Positions 31,747 to 39,966 of a stretch of DNA of 49,622 bases are shown one piece after another; the first letter of the stretch is position 1, and every line of letters begins with the position of its first letter. The notes beneath the pieces were generated by a model. The model was not told where the DNA came from. It made no database searches and saw only the letters and a program-made list of their open reading frames with translations. Both the position numbers and the translations under genes were made by a program. The stretch is from contig JAOXSG010000780.1 in the NCBI GenBank assembly GCA_025800105.1, positions 1 through 49,622 on the forward strand, read 5' to 3'. The DNA comes from Cohaesibacter sp. Its GTDB lineage: Bacteria > Pseudomonadota > Alphaproteobacteria > Rhizobiales > Cohaesibacteraceae.

Positions 31747-33960
31747 TTAGACAAAAGAGACAGGATCCACATCCACCTGCAAACGCACCGAGCCTTTGGG
31801 CGACGCACACCCACCCAACCAGTGCCGCAAAAAGGGCGAAACAGCAAAGGAGCGCTCTGCCCATAACAGCAATCGAAAGCGGTAGCGACCGCGCAAGACA
31901 GCCAATGGCGCCTCCACTGGCCCCAAAACCCGCACAGCCGCCCCTTGCGGCACATGGCGCACAAGATCGCGCCCATATTGCAGCGCTGCTTCCCTATCTT
32001 CCCCGGAAATAATCAGGGCAGCCAAGCGTCCAAATGGCGGCATCAGGGCCTTTTGCCTTTGTTCCATTTCATAGGCATAAAATCCTTCCCAATCTCCTTT
32101 GGACAAACATTGGATAACTGGGTGATCACTGGCATAAGTCTGCAAAAAGCCGCGCCCCTTGCCCCCCATACGCCCGGCTCTGCCCGTTACCTGCGCCAGC
32201 ATTTGAAAGACTTTTTCCCCGGCTCGCAAATCTCCATGGGCCAGCCCCAGATCGGCATCAATCACCCCCACCAGCGTCATGGCCGGGAAATTATGCCCTT
32301 TGGCAACCAATTGCGTGCCAATCACAATATCAGCCTCACCTGAGGCAATCACGTCCAACTCGGAGCGCAACTGGGCTACACCATGAATCAGATCGGAAGA
32401 CAGAATAACGATTCGCCTGTCCGGCCAGCGCTCTGCAACTTCTTCGGCAATCCGCTCAACACCCGGCCCACAAGCCGCCAGATTATCCTCAGCCCCGCAA
32501 GAGGGACAGGCAGGCGGTACCCTCTCGCTATGACCGCAATGATGGCACATCAGCTTTTTGCGAGAGCGATGCTCCACCAGCCATGTCGAACAGGACGGAC
32601 ATTGAAAGCGATGTCCACAGGATCTGCACAGGGTCAGCGGCGCATAGCCCCGCCGGTTCAGAAACAAAAGGCTCTGTTCCCCCGCTTCCAGCGTTTCATT
32701 CACCGCCGCAACCAGCGAAGGCGCAAGCCAGCGTCCCTTTTCTGGCGAATCACTGCGCATATCAATCAAACGAATATCAGGCATGGCAAACCCGCCATAG
32801 CGGCTGGTCAGTTTGATATGCTGATAGCGCCCCAGATTAGCATTGTTACGGCTCTCAACCGACGGCGTGGCACTGGCCAAAATCACAGGAAAGCCCGACA
32901 AATGCCCCCGCACCATGGCCATATCGCGGGCATTGTAAATCACCCGATCTTCCTGCTTGAACGCCCCATCATGCTCTTCATCCACCACAATCAAACCCAG
33001 ATCGCGAAAGGGCAGCATCAAGGCGGACCGCGCCCCAACCACAACATGTGCCCGTCCTTTGGCCACTTCACGCCAGACCCGATCCTTTTGCTTTTGCGAC
33101 AAATCGGAATGCCATTCCGCAGGCCGTGCCCCAAAGCGTTTGGCAAAGCGTTCCAAAAAAGCATTGGTCAAGGCAATTTCCGGCACCAGGATCAAGGCCT
33201 GTTGCCCTTTTTCCAAGCAGCGCGCCACCGCTTCAAAATAAACCTCCGTCTTGCCGGACCCCGTCACACCATCCAGCAAAATGCCCTGAAAGCCACCAGT
33301 GGCAAAGCAGGTGCCAATGGCATCCGCCGCCGCTTGTTGGCTGTCTGACAAGACAGGCGGCGCAAAATTGGCAACAGGCGGAGCAAACACAGCAGGCGGT
33401 GCAATGTCATGAAGGCTTAATGTCCCGGCTTTGATCAAACCATCAATAGCAGCCTGTGAGACACCCGCCTCCTCCATCACATCTTTGCGCGATCGGGCCT
33501 GCCCGTCTTCCATCACAGATAAAATCCGCGTCCGTGCTTTTGTCAGACGCTCCGGCGGTGCCGCTGAAAGGCGAATCGCCTTGATCGGCTTGTCAGGCTG
33601 TAAAGCCTCTTCGCCGCGCAACACCATCCGCAACACCATACCGCGCTGGGCAAGCGTGTAAGAGGCAATCCAGTCAACAAATTGCCGTCCCTTTTCATCC
33701 AGCACAAACTCAGCAAAAACCGCTTCAACATCTTTCAGGCGAGCCGCATCTTTAAAAACGGCCTCATCATCCCAAACCACACCCAAAAGCGAGCGCGATC
33801 CCAAAGGAACCCGCACCAGCATCCCCGGCTGCAAACCACCTGTTGGCACCAGATGAGACGGCACCCGATAAGAATAAGTCTGATCCACAAAGACAGGCAC
33901 CAGCACCGCCACAATCTGATCAGAAAAAAGAAGATCCTGCATATCCTGCTGCCGCTGCAT
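31747..33960 (-). CDS. priA: Primosomal replication protein N' (PriA helicase)
   Basis: A 737-residue superfamily 2 helicase. It has an N-terminal DNA-binding region (VAVLVPVFVDQTYSYRVP), Walker A GVTGSGKTEVYF, DEEH box VVDEEHDGAFKQ, SATPS motif III, and a zinc-binding region with CRSCGHRFQCPSC, CHHCG and CPSCG. QVTGRAGRMGGKGRGFLQT is motif VI. PriA reloads the replisome at stalled forks. It sits just upstream of atpH on the same strand, a conserved alphaproteobacterial order. Length is typical. Confidence 0.97.
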   Translation of the reverse strand: MQRQQDMQDLLFSDQIVAVLVPVFVDQTYSYRVPSHLVPTGGLQPGMLVRVPLGSRSLLGVVWDDEAVFKDAARLKDVEAVFAEFVLDEKGRQFVDWIASYTLAQRGMVLRMVLRGEEALQPDKPIKAIRLSAAPPERLTKARTRILSVMEDGQARSRKDVMEEAGVSQAAIDGLIKAGTLSLHDIAPPAVFAPPVANFAPPVLSDSQQAAADAIGTCFATGGFQGILLDGVTGSGKTEVYFEAVARCLEKGQQALILVPEIALTNAFLERFAKRFGARPAEWHSDLSQKQKDRVWREVAKGRAHVVVGARSALMLPFRDLGLIVVDEEHDGAFKQEDRVIYNARDMAMVRGHLSGFPVILASATPSVESRNNANLGRYQHIKLTSRYGGFAMPDIRLIDMRSDSPEKGRWLAPSLVAAVNETLEAGEQSLLFLNRRGYAPLTLCRSCGHRFQCPSCSTWLVEHRSRKKLMCHHCGHSERVPPACPSCGAEDNLAACGPGVERIAEEVAERWPDRRIVILSSDLIHGVAQLRSELDVIASGEADIVIGTQLVAKGHNFPAMTLVGVIDADLGLAHGDLRAGEKVFQMLAQVTGRAGRMGGKGRGFLQTYASDHPVIQCLSKGDWEGFYAYEMEQRQKALMPPFGRLAALIISGEDREAALQYGRDLVRHVPQGAAVRVLGPVEAPLAVLRGRYRFRLLLWAERSFAVSPFLRHWLGGCASPKGSVRLQVDVDPVSFV

Positions 33961-33988
33961 CGCCCTCCATTCATGCCGTCAATACAAA

Positions 33989-34018
33989 CAGAATGGGCCA
34001 ATTAATGTGTCCTGAGCC
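33989..34018 (+). repeat. Solitary copy of the MITE terminal repeat
   Basis: Thirty bases (CAGAATGGGCC to GTCCTGAGCC, followed by TA) match the right end of the MITE at 26333-26363 with one missing base and one substitution. The element body would have lain toward priA, but no partner end is seen there. It looks like a remnant left by deletion. Confidence 0.75.
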
Positions 34019-34227
34019 TAAAAAGCCACTTATGCGTCAAAGCACGCCACTTTGGGGCTGACTAAAAGCCCACTTTAGGCTAAAGACGTCAGCAATGTCA
34101 GCCAGTGATTGTGCCTATCCCAAGATAGGCGATCAACAAGTCTGGCCCAAACCCACTATTCCAAGACCCACGATCCCAAGACCCATTATGTTATGTCATG
34201 GCACCGTTATAGGGAGCTTATCGCCAA

Positions 34228-34881
34228 ATGAAATTCTTCGTCGATACCGCCGATACCAATGAAATCCGCGAACTGGCCGCAACCGGCCTGATTGATGGTG
34301 TCACCACAAATCCATCCCTGATCGTAAAATCCGGTCGCGATTTTAAAGAAGTGATCAAGGAAATTTGCGAATTGACCGATGGCCCGGTTTCCGCCGAAGT
34401 CACCGCACTGGAAACCGACGCCATGCTGGCCGAGGCGCAGGAACTGCTCAAAATTGCCAAAAATGTCTGCATCAAATTGCCTTTGACCATTGATGGCCTG
34501 AAAGCCTGTAAAGCCCTGACCGATGAAGGCCATATGGTCAATGTCACGCTTTGCTTCTCCGCCAATCAGGCCTTGCTGGCCGCCAAAGCCGGGGCAACCT
34601 TCATCTCCCCTTTCATTGGCCGTCTGGATGACATGAATATTGATGGCATGGAACTGATCGAAGACATTCGCATCATCTATGACAATTACGGCTTTGAAAC
34701 TGAAATTCTGGCCGCTTCTATCCGCACCGCCAACCATGTCAAGCAATCCGCCATGGCCGGTGCCGATGTCGCAACCATCCCGCCATCTGTCATCAAAGGC
34801 TTGGCCAAACATCCCCTGACAGACAAAGGGCTGGAAGCTTTTCTAGCTGATTGGGCCAAAACCGGCCAATCCATCCTGTAA
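34228..34881 (+). CDS. tal: Transaldolase / fructose-6-phosphate aldolase-type protein (TalC/FSA family)
   Basis: A 217-residue single-domain TIM barrel: [38 protein letters not shown]-type strand ([12 protein letters not shown], Schiff-base Lys), [28 protein letters not shown] and [12 protein letters not shown]. Length fits the short MipB/TalC group, in which transaldolase and fructose-6-phosphate aldolase cannot be told apart by eye. It acts in the non-oxidative pentose phosphate pathway. A G-rich ribosome-binding site (ATAGGGAG) lies about 14 bases upstream. A strong terminator follows. Confidence 0.94.
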   Translation: MKFFVDTADTNEIRELAATGLIDGVTTNPSLIVKSGRDFKEVIKEICELTDGPVSAEVTALETDAMLAEAQELLKIAKNVCIKLPLTIDGLKACKALTDEGHMVNVTLCFSANQALLAAKAGATFISPFIGRLDDMNIDGMELIEDIRIIYDNYGFETEILAASIRTANHVKQSAMAGADVATIPPSVIKGLAKHPLTDKGLEAFLADWAKTGQSIL

Positions 34882-34906
34882 TATCTTGGTGTAAGGCTTA
34901 GTGCGT

Positions 34907-34938
34907 GATTTAAAAGTCTCTGTCTGAGATTTTTAGGG
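34907..34938 (+). repeat. Palindromic repeat, copy 1 (downstream of tal)
   Basis: GATTTAAAAGTCTC, five bases, then GAGATTTTTAGGG. The stem AAAAGTCTC (34912-34920) pairs with GAGATTTTT (34926-34934) with one G-U. The same unit occurs inverted at 36151-36181 and partly at 36053-36070. Confidence 0.6.
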
Positions 34939-34984
34939 CTGGCTCAAAACTTTTGAATCAGACTCTTAGACTTTTTCAAACTTT

Positions 34985-35021
34985 ATCCCCGATGCTGTAT
35001 TTTCAGCACCGGGGATTTTTT
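34985..35021 (+). terminator. Intrinsic terminator after tal
   Basis: ATCCCCGATGCTG (34985-34997) pairs with CAGCACCGGGGAT (35004-35016) with one mismatch and a 6-base loop, followed by a T-run. It lies before the xerC start and excludes any start codon at 34953. Confidence 0.9.
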
Positions 35022-35057
35022 ATCTCGCAACAAACCCATATGAGAGACGAGAGACAT

Positions 35058-36020
35058 ATGGCCCAAAACTCAAAAGAGACATCGCATACACCGCTTTTGA
35101 TTGCCACACCACGCCTGCGGCAAGCACAAAAGCTCTGGCAACAAGCTCTTGCCACAGAAAGACGCCTCTCGACCGCCACCCTTTCTGCCTATGAGCGCGA
35201 TTGTGATCTCTTTTTCTCATTTCTCACCTCACATATGGGCGAAGTGGCAGATGTCAGCCATTTCCAGATTTTAAAACCCATGGATATTCGCTCTTTCATG
35301 GCAGCACAGCGCCAAACCGGTATTTCCTCTCGCTCTTTGGCACGCACCATGGCAGGCATTCGCTCCTTTGTCCGCCATCTGGAAAGCCGCAATATGGCCA
35401 GCAGTGCCCCTTTTGCCGCCATTCATACCCCCAAATATGCCAAGGGTCTGCCAAAACCCTTGGCGGTTGAAAAAGCCGTCAAAATCATCCAGCCAGAGCA
35501 ATCCTTGCAGGAAGAACCTTGGGTGATTGCCCGTGATTCGGCCATACTAAGCCTTCTTTATGGCTGTGGCCTGCGCATTTCAGAGGCCTTGAGCATCACC
35601 CTCCAACAGGCACCCATAGAGGGGCGCGATGCGCTGACCATCACCGGCAAAGGCAACAAACAAAGACGGGTGCCCGTCTTGCCAATGGTACAACAGGCTG
35701 TTGGCCACTATCTGGCTCTGTGCCCGTTTGAGCTGGAGCCTGACATGGCGCTGTTCAGAGGGGTCAAAGGCGGGCCGCTTAACCCACGCATGATCCAGCG
35801 TGTGATCGAGAAAATGCGTGGCGCTCTTGGCCTGCCCGACACGGCCACCCCCCACGCCTTGCGCCATTCTTTTGCCACCCACTTGCTGGCCAATGGCGGC
35901 GATTTGCGCACCATTCAGGAATTGCTAGGCCATGCCAGCCTGTCAACAACGCAAAACTACACCCAAATTGAATTAAGCGACTTGATGGAAAGCTATCAAA
36001 AAGCCCATCCGCGCACCTAA
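35058..36020 (+). CDS. xerC: Tyrosine recombinase XerC
   Basis: A 320-residue tyrosine recombinase. The N-terminal SAM-like DNA-binding domain spans about residues 20-120. The catalytic domain has the full set: Arg in GCGLRISEAL, Lys in TGKGNKQRRVPV, HxxR in HALRHSFATHLL, His in LGHASLSTTQ and Tyr in NYTQI. XerC with XerD resolves chromosome dimers at dif. It is preferred over a mobile-element integrase because of its length, housekeeping location and the HASLSTTQNYTQ motif. ATG 35058 is chosen; an in-frame ATG at 35040 would add 6 residues. Confidence 0.9.
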   Translation: MAQNSKETSHTPLLIATPRLRQAQKLWQQALATERRLSTATLSAYERDCDLFFSFLTSHMGEVADVSHFQILKPMDIRSFMAAQRQTGISSRSLARTMAGIRSFVRHLESRNMASSAPFAAIHTPKYAKGLPKPLAVEKAVKIIQPEQSLQEEPWVIARDSAILSLLYGCGLRISEALSITLQQAPIEGRDALTITGKGNKQRRVPVLPMVQQAVGHYLALCPFELEPDMALFRGVKGGPLNPRMIQRVIEKMRGALGLPDTATPHALRHSFATHLLANGGDLRTIQELLGHASLSTTQNYTQIELSDLMESYQKAHPRT

Positions 36021-36049
36021 CAGACAAAACAGCCATTAAGAGCCTTAAA

Positions 36050-36185
36050 GCCTGATTTAAAAGCTCTGAGCCATCCCTCTCCCCATTGCAGACCACCCGT
36101 CATGGTATCCTCAAAGGCGGTCTGAAGGGGGGAGAGGGATGGATATGCGGCCTAAAAGTCTCGGTACGAGACTTTTAAATCGGGC
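36050..36185. repeat. Composite palindromic repeat between xerC and the small secreted protein gene
   Basis: The core is CCATCCCTCTCCCC (36071-36084) paired with GGGGAGAGGGATGG (36129-36142), a perfect 14-bp stem, with CAGACC/GGTCTG (36089-36094, 36119-36124) inside. Outside are GCCTGATTTAAAAG (36050-36063) and, inverted, GCCCGATTTAAAAG (36185-36172). A further hairpin, AAAAGTCTCG-gta-CGAGACTTTT (36154-36176), lies in the right arm. The arms match copy 1 downstream of tal. It may be a small palindromic element or strong terminators that spread by duplication. Confidence 0.6.
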
Positions 36186-36251
36186 ACTTAAAGACAGGGT
36201 AACCCATTTCTGATAGTCTAAAGCGATGGGTAATCTAGCTGGTGTGAAAAC

Positions 36252-36665
36252 ATGCAAAAGCGACTGATCTCTCTCTGTTTCTGCATCATGTGCTGTTTTG
36301 CGCAAAATGCCATGGCAGGAGACTGCATTCAAAGTCAGGCCATCGGCACCTGGCTCAATCCTTTTGCTGGCAGCAAATCCGACATCACCAAACTGGAAAT
36401 CTGGGAAGTCTGTAGCAAAGACACCGTCCCCCATTTAAAAGTCAAAGCCTATACAGCCTGCGCTCCGCGTGACTGCACGTGGGGCCGCTCCATTGCCAAA
36501 AAGGTAGAAGAGCAAGAGATCGAAGTGCTCTATCGCACTTTCTTTGCCAAGCGACTGCTTAAAGGCTCAATCAATGGCAAACGCATGGATATCACGGTCT
36601 ATGATGATTTCCACGATCCCCGCAAATCAGATCAACAGCGCGCTTTCGTGCTCTGGAAACAATAG
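36252..36665 (+). CDS. Small secreted cysteine-containing protein of unknown function
   Basis: A 137-residue protein with a signal peptide (MQKRLISLCFCIMCCFAQNAMA, cleavage around residue 22). The mature part contains GTWLNPFAGSKSDITKLEIWEVC and ACAPRDCTWGRSIAKKVE, then RMDITVYDDFHDPRKSDQQ. Four cysteines in the mature chain could form disulfides in the periplasm. The C-P-x-DC-x-WG pattern recurs in small exported bacterial proteins whose function I do not know. It ends close to a terminator shared with lpdA. Confidence 0.75.
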   Translation: MQKRLISLCFCIMCCFAQNAMAGDCIQSQAIGTWLNPFAGSKSDITKLEIWEVCSKDTVPHLKVKAYTACAPRDCTWGRSIAKKVEEQEIEVLYRTFFAKRLLKGSINGKRMDITVYDDFHDPRKSDQQRAFVLWKQ

Positions 36666-36724
36666 AGTATATTTTCCAAAAAGTGTGCGCGGTTTTCAGA
36701 CAAAAATATGCTTTAAACAAGCAA

Positions 36725-36752
36725 AAAAGGCGACCCATTCGGACCGCCTTTT
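36725..36752. terminator. Bidirectional terminator between the secreted protein gene and lpdA
   Basis: AAAAGGCG (36725-36732) pairs with CGCCTTTT (36745-36752) around a 12-base loop with an extra CC/GG pair. A and T runs on both sides let it serve both convergent genes. Confidence 0.75.
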
Positions 36753-36778
36753 AAAAGGTTCAAGCTCTCTCTATCCGC

Positions 36779-38179
36779 TTACATATGAATAGGACGCTTA
36801 TCAACGGCCAAAGCCGCCTCTTTGACCGCCTCTGACATGGTTGGATGGGCATGAATGGTGCGGGCCAGATCTTCTGCCGCGCCGCCAAAGGCCATCAAAA
36901 CAGAGGTTTCATGGATCAATTCACCAACACCGGCACCAATCATATGCACGCCAAGCACTTTATCGGTTTCTTTGCAGGCAAGAATTTTGACAAAGCCCTC
37001 AGAGCGGCGTTGCGCTTTGGCGCGACCATTGGCTGAGAACGGGAATTTGCCAACATTATAGGCAAGTCCAGCCTCTTTCAGCTGCTCTTCGGACTGACCA
37101 AGAACCGCAATTTCCGGCATGGTATAAACAACACCCGGCACCAGATTATAATCGACATGCCCAGCTTGACCGGCCAGAATTTCAGCCAAGGCTACCCCGT
37201 CATCTTCCGCCTTATGAGCCAGCATCGGCCCTTCAATCACATCACCAATGGCATAAATGCCATCAACGCTGGATTTGAAATGACCATCGGTCACAACCCG
37301 GCCACGATCATCCAGCTGAACCCCAACAACATCAAGGCCCAAGCCATCAGTATAGGGGCGGCGACCAATCGCAACCAACACAACATCGGCTTCCAGCTCT
37401 TCTGTCTTACCACTTTTCACCGCTTCAACAGACACTTTCAGGCCAGCATCGCTTTTCTCAACACCTGTTACTTTAGAACCGAGCTTGAAAGCAAAGCCCT
37501 GCTTTTTGAACATGCGTTGAGCATTTTTGACAATCTCGCCATCCATACCCGGCAAAATGCGATCCAGAAATTCAACAACAGTGACCTCAGCGCCAAGACG
37601 ACGCCAGACAGAGCCAAGCTCAAGGCCAATCACACCAGCACCCACCACAATCATCTTGGCCGGAACCTTGTCCAACTCCAAAGCACCGGTAGAAGAAACC
37701 ACCTGCTTTTCGTCAATCTCGATACCGGGAAGATTGGCAACATCCGAGCCGGTTGCAATTACAATATTCTTGGCTTCAACCAGCTGGGCCTCGCCCTCTT
37801 GCGGGCTTACCTCTACCTTGCCAGCCGCCAAAATCTTGCCTGTGCCATGGAAAACATCGATTTTGTTTTTCTTGAACAGAAAATCAATGCCCTTCACATT
37901 GCCATCAATCACTTCGTCCTTATGCGCCATCATGGCAGGCAAATCCAATTCCGGTGTACCCACCTTGATGCCCATATTGGCAAAATCATGGCCCGCTTCT
38001 TCAAACAATTCAGAAGCATGCAACAGCGCCTTGGACGGAATACAGCCAACATTCAGGCAGGTGCCGCCATGGGTTTCGCGTTTTTCAACAACGGCAACTT
38101 TCATACCCAATTGCGCGGCACGGATTGCACAAACATAACCACCAGGGCCAGTGCCAATCACAACAAGATCATAAGACAT
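36779..38179 (-). CDS. lpdA: Dihydrolipoyl dehydrogenase (E3)
   Basis: A 466-residue flavoprotein with FAD-binding YDLVVIGTGPGGYVCAI, redox disulfide GGTCLNVGCIPSK, NAD-binding VVGAGVIGLELGSVW, and the C-terminal HAHPTMSE active-site His/Glu. It reoxidises dihydrolipoamide for the 2-oxoglutarate dehydrogenase complex encoded upstream (and possibly others). The ATG at 38179 (MSYDLV) has GGAGTG upstream; a longer frame adds unrelated residues. It lies after sucA-sucB and a small membrane gene. Confidence 0.97.
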   Translation of the reverse strand: MSYDLVVIGTGPGGYVCAIRAAQLGMKVAVVEKRETHGGTCLNVGCIPSKALLHASELFEEAGHDFANMGIKVGTPELDLPAMMAHKDEVIDGNVKGIDFLFKKNKIDVFHGTGKILAAGKVEVSPQEGEAQLVEAKNIVIATGSDVANLPGIEIDEKQVVSSTGALELDKVPAKMIVVGAGVIGLELGSVWRRLGAEVTVVEFLDRILPGMDGEIVKNAQRMFKKQGFAFKLGSKVTGVEKSDAGLKVSVEAVKSGKTEELEADVVLVAIGRRPYTDGLGLDVVGVQLDDRGRVVTDGHFKSSVDGIYAIGDVIEGPMLAHKAEDDGVALAEILAGQAGHVDYNLVPGVVYTMPEIAVLGQSEEQLKEAGLAYNVGKFPFSANGRAKAQRRSEGFVKILACKETDKVLGVHMIGAGVGELIHETSVLMAFGGAAEDLARTIHAHPTMSEAVKEAALAVDKRPIHM

Positions 38180-38184
38180 ATCAG

Positions 38185-38652
38185 TCACTCCGATAGGGAA
38201 GCGGTTTGAAACAGGACGCGATGCTTCACCCAAGCGAACATAATCACCGCAAAATTGCAAATCTGCCAAATCGCAAGATTGCGGGCATCATCCATTGTTT
38301 CAAATTGAGAAGAGAGAAAACCGGTTCCATAGAGCCATATGAGCAAACAAAGCTCTGATGAAAACCAGACCGTGAGAACCCGCAAAAAAGCAGGCCGGGA
38401 GAGCACCAGAATAATGGCACCCACAACGCCAAGCGCGGCAATGATTGCGCGCACAGGCCAGAACAATTGCGGCACCAATTCCAGACCGGCAACAGCTTGT
38501 GCGCCATTGCTGATCGCATTGGTCACCAGAAAGCCGCCCACCAGCCAAACCAGAGCGATGAAAATCACATAAATGGCACAAATCCAGCTGCCAACTTTCA
38601 AAGCTCCTGCCAAAGCAATCGCCTTTCCATCCCGTTGCCTTGCCAAAAGCAA
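38185..38652 (-). CDS. Small integral membrane protein between sucB and lpdA
   Basis: Up to 155 residues with about four hydrophobic segments: SWICAIYVIFIALVWLVGG, LFWPVRAIIAALGVVGAIILV, LTVWFSSELCLLIWLYGT and LAIWQICNFAVIMFAWV. I recognise no family motif. No ATG is available near the N-terminus; TTG at 38652 or slightly upstream is the likely start, so the exact length is uncertain. It ends 5 bases before the lpdA ATG, which suggests co-transcription. A gene for a membrane protein here is found in some Alphaproteobacteria; its role is unknown. Confidence 0.65.
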   Translation of the reverse strand: MLLARQRDGKAIALAGALKVGSWICAIYVIFIALVWLVGGFLVTNAISNGAQAVAGLELVPQLFWPVRAIIAALGVVGAIILVLSRPAFLRVLTVWFSSELCLLIWLYGTGFLSSQFETMDDARNLAIWQICNFAVIMFAWVKHRVLFQTASLSE

Positions 38653-38670
38653 AGCTGTCTTGAGTATGAC

Positions 38671-38694
38671 AAACGGGGCGCAAGCGCCCCGTTT
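38671..38694 (-). terminator. GC-rich hairpin after sucB
   Basis: AAACGGGGCG (38671-38680) pairs with CGCCCCGTTT (38685-38694) around a 4-base loop, 19 bases beyond the sucB stop on the minus strand. The T-run is poor, so it may attenuate or stabilise the message rather than fully stop it. Confidence 0.55.
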
Positions 38695-38712
38695 GCAAAA
38701 TTCTTAAAAAAC

Positions 38713-39927
38713 TTAAAGATCCAGAACCAGACGCTGCGGATCTTCCAAAGCTTCCTTGATACGCACAAGGAATGTCACAGCCTCTTTGCCATCCACAATC
38801 CGGTGATCATAGGACAGAGCCAGATACATCATTGGACGAATGACAATCTCACCATTGCGAACAACCGGACGCTCTTCAATGCGATGCATACCCAAAATAC
38901 CGGACTGAGGCGCATTGAGGATCGGCGTGGACATCATGGAGCCATAGACACCACCATTGGAAATGGTGAAAGTCCCACCTTGCATCTCTTCCATGGTCAA
39001 TTGGCCATCACGGGCGCGACGACCAAATTCACCAATGGATTTTTCAATCTCGGCAATCGACATCTGATCAGCATCACGCACAACCGGCACAACAAGACCA
39101 CGCGGAGAGCCAACAGCAACCGCCAGATTGACAAAATGCTTGTAAATGATGTCAGTGCCATCAATCTCAGCATTCACAGCAGGAATTTCCTGCAAAGCCT
39201 GTGTCACAGCCTTGGCAAAGAAGCCCATGAACCCAAGACGCACGCCATGTTTCTTCTCAAACAGATCTTTATATTGCTTGCGAAGATCCATAACAGCTGA
39301 CATGTCCACATCATTAAAGGTGGTCAGCATGGCCGCTGTATTTTGTGCATCTTTCAGGCGGCGCGCAATGGTCTGACGCAATTTGGTCATCCGCACGCGC
39401 TCTTCACGGGCTTCATCTTGCGGAGCAGATGGCGCACGAGCCGCAGCAGGTGCAGCGGCACCAGCAGGCGCAGTGGTGCCAGAGGCAATGGCGTTCAGCA
39501 CATCACCTTTCAGCACCTGACCGCGAACACCGGACCCGGCAACGCTTGCCGGATCAATCTTGTTCTCGGTCATCATTTTGCCAGCAGAAGGCGCTGGCTG
39601 CATGGAGGTCGCAGCAGCAGGAGCTGGAGCGGGCGCAGCAGCAGGAGCTGCGGCAGGCGCGGCAGCTGCGGGTGCAGCAGCACCCCCTTCGCCTTCATTG
39701 AGCATGGCAAGCAATGCACCAACTTCAACCGTATCCCCTTCAGCAACAAGTTGCTCACCCATAGTACCAGCAGAAGGCGCAGGCACTTCGATGGTCACTT
39801 TGTCTGTTTCCAGTTCCACCAACGGCTCATCAGCAGCAACAGCATCACCAGGTTGCTTGAACCATTGACCGATGGTCGCTTCGGTCACAGATTCCCCAAG
39901 AGTTGGGACCTTGATTTCGGTAGCCAT
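38713..39927 (-). CDS. sucB: Dihydrolipoyl succinyltransferase (E2 of 2-oxoglutarate dehydrogenase)
   Basis: A 404-residue E2 protein. The lipoyl domain has Lys43 in [10 protein letters not shown]. An Ala/Pro linker (about 80-110) follows, then a peripheral-subunit-binding domain ([26 protein letters not shown]) and a catalytic acyltransferase domain ending [19 protein letters not shown] with the HxxxD motif. It transfers succinyl to CoA. A single lipoyl domain is typical for SucB. It lies 39 bases after sucA. Confidence 0.97.
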   Translation of the reverse strand: MATEIKVPTLGESVTEATIGQWFKQPGDAVAADEPLVELETDKVTIEVPAPSAGTMGEQLVAEGDTVEVGALLAMLNEGEGGAAAPAAAAPAAAPAAAPAPAPAAATSMQPAPSAGKMMTENKIDPASVAGSGVRGQVLKGDVLNAIASGTTAPAGAAAPAAARAPSAPQDEAREERVRMTKLRQTIARRLKDAQNTAAMLTTFNDVDMSAVMDLRKQYKDLFEKKHGVRLGFMGFFAKAVTQALQEIPAVNAEIDGTDIIYKHFVNLAVAVGSPRGLVVPVVRDADQMSIAEIEKSIGEFGRRARDGQLTMEEMQGGTFTISNGGVYGSMMSTPILNAPQSGILGMHRIEERPVVRNGEIVIRPMMYLALSYDHRIVDGKEAVTFLVRIKEALEDPQRLVLDL

Positions 39928-39966
39928 TCGTCTCTCTCACATTTCAAATTCGAATTGGTCAGCCGA

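Noticed and set aside
34953..35057. N-terminal extension of XerC
   Set aside because: This stretch contains the tal terminator (34985-35021), so it is not coding.
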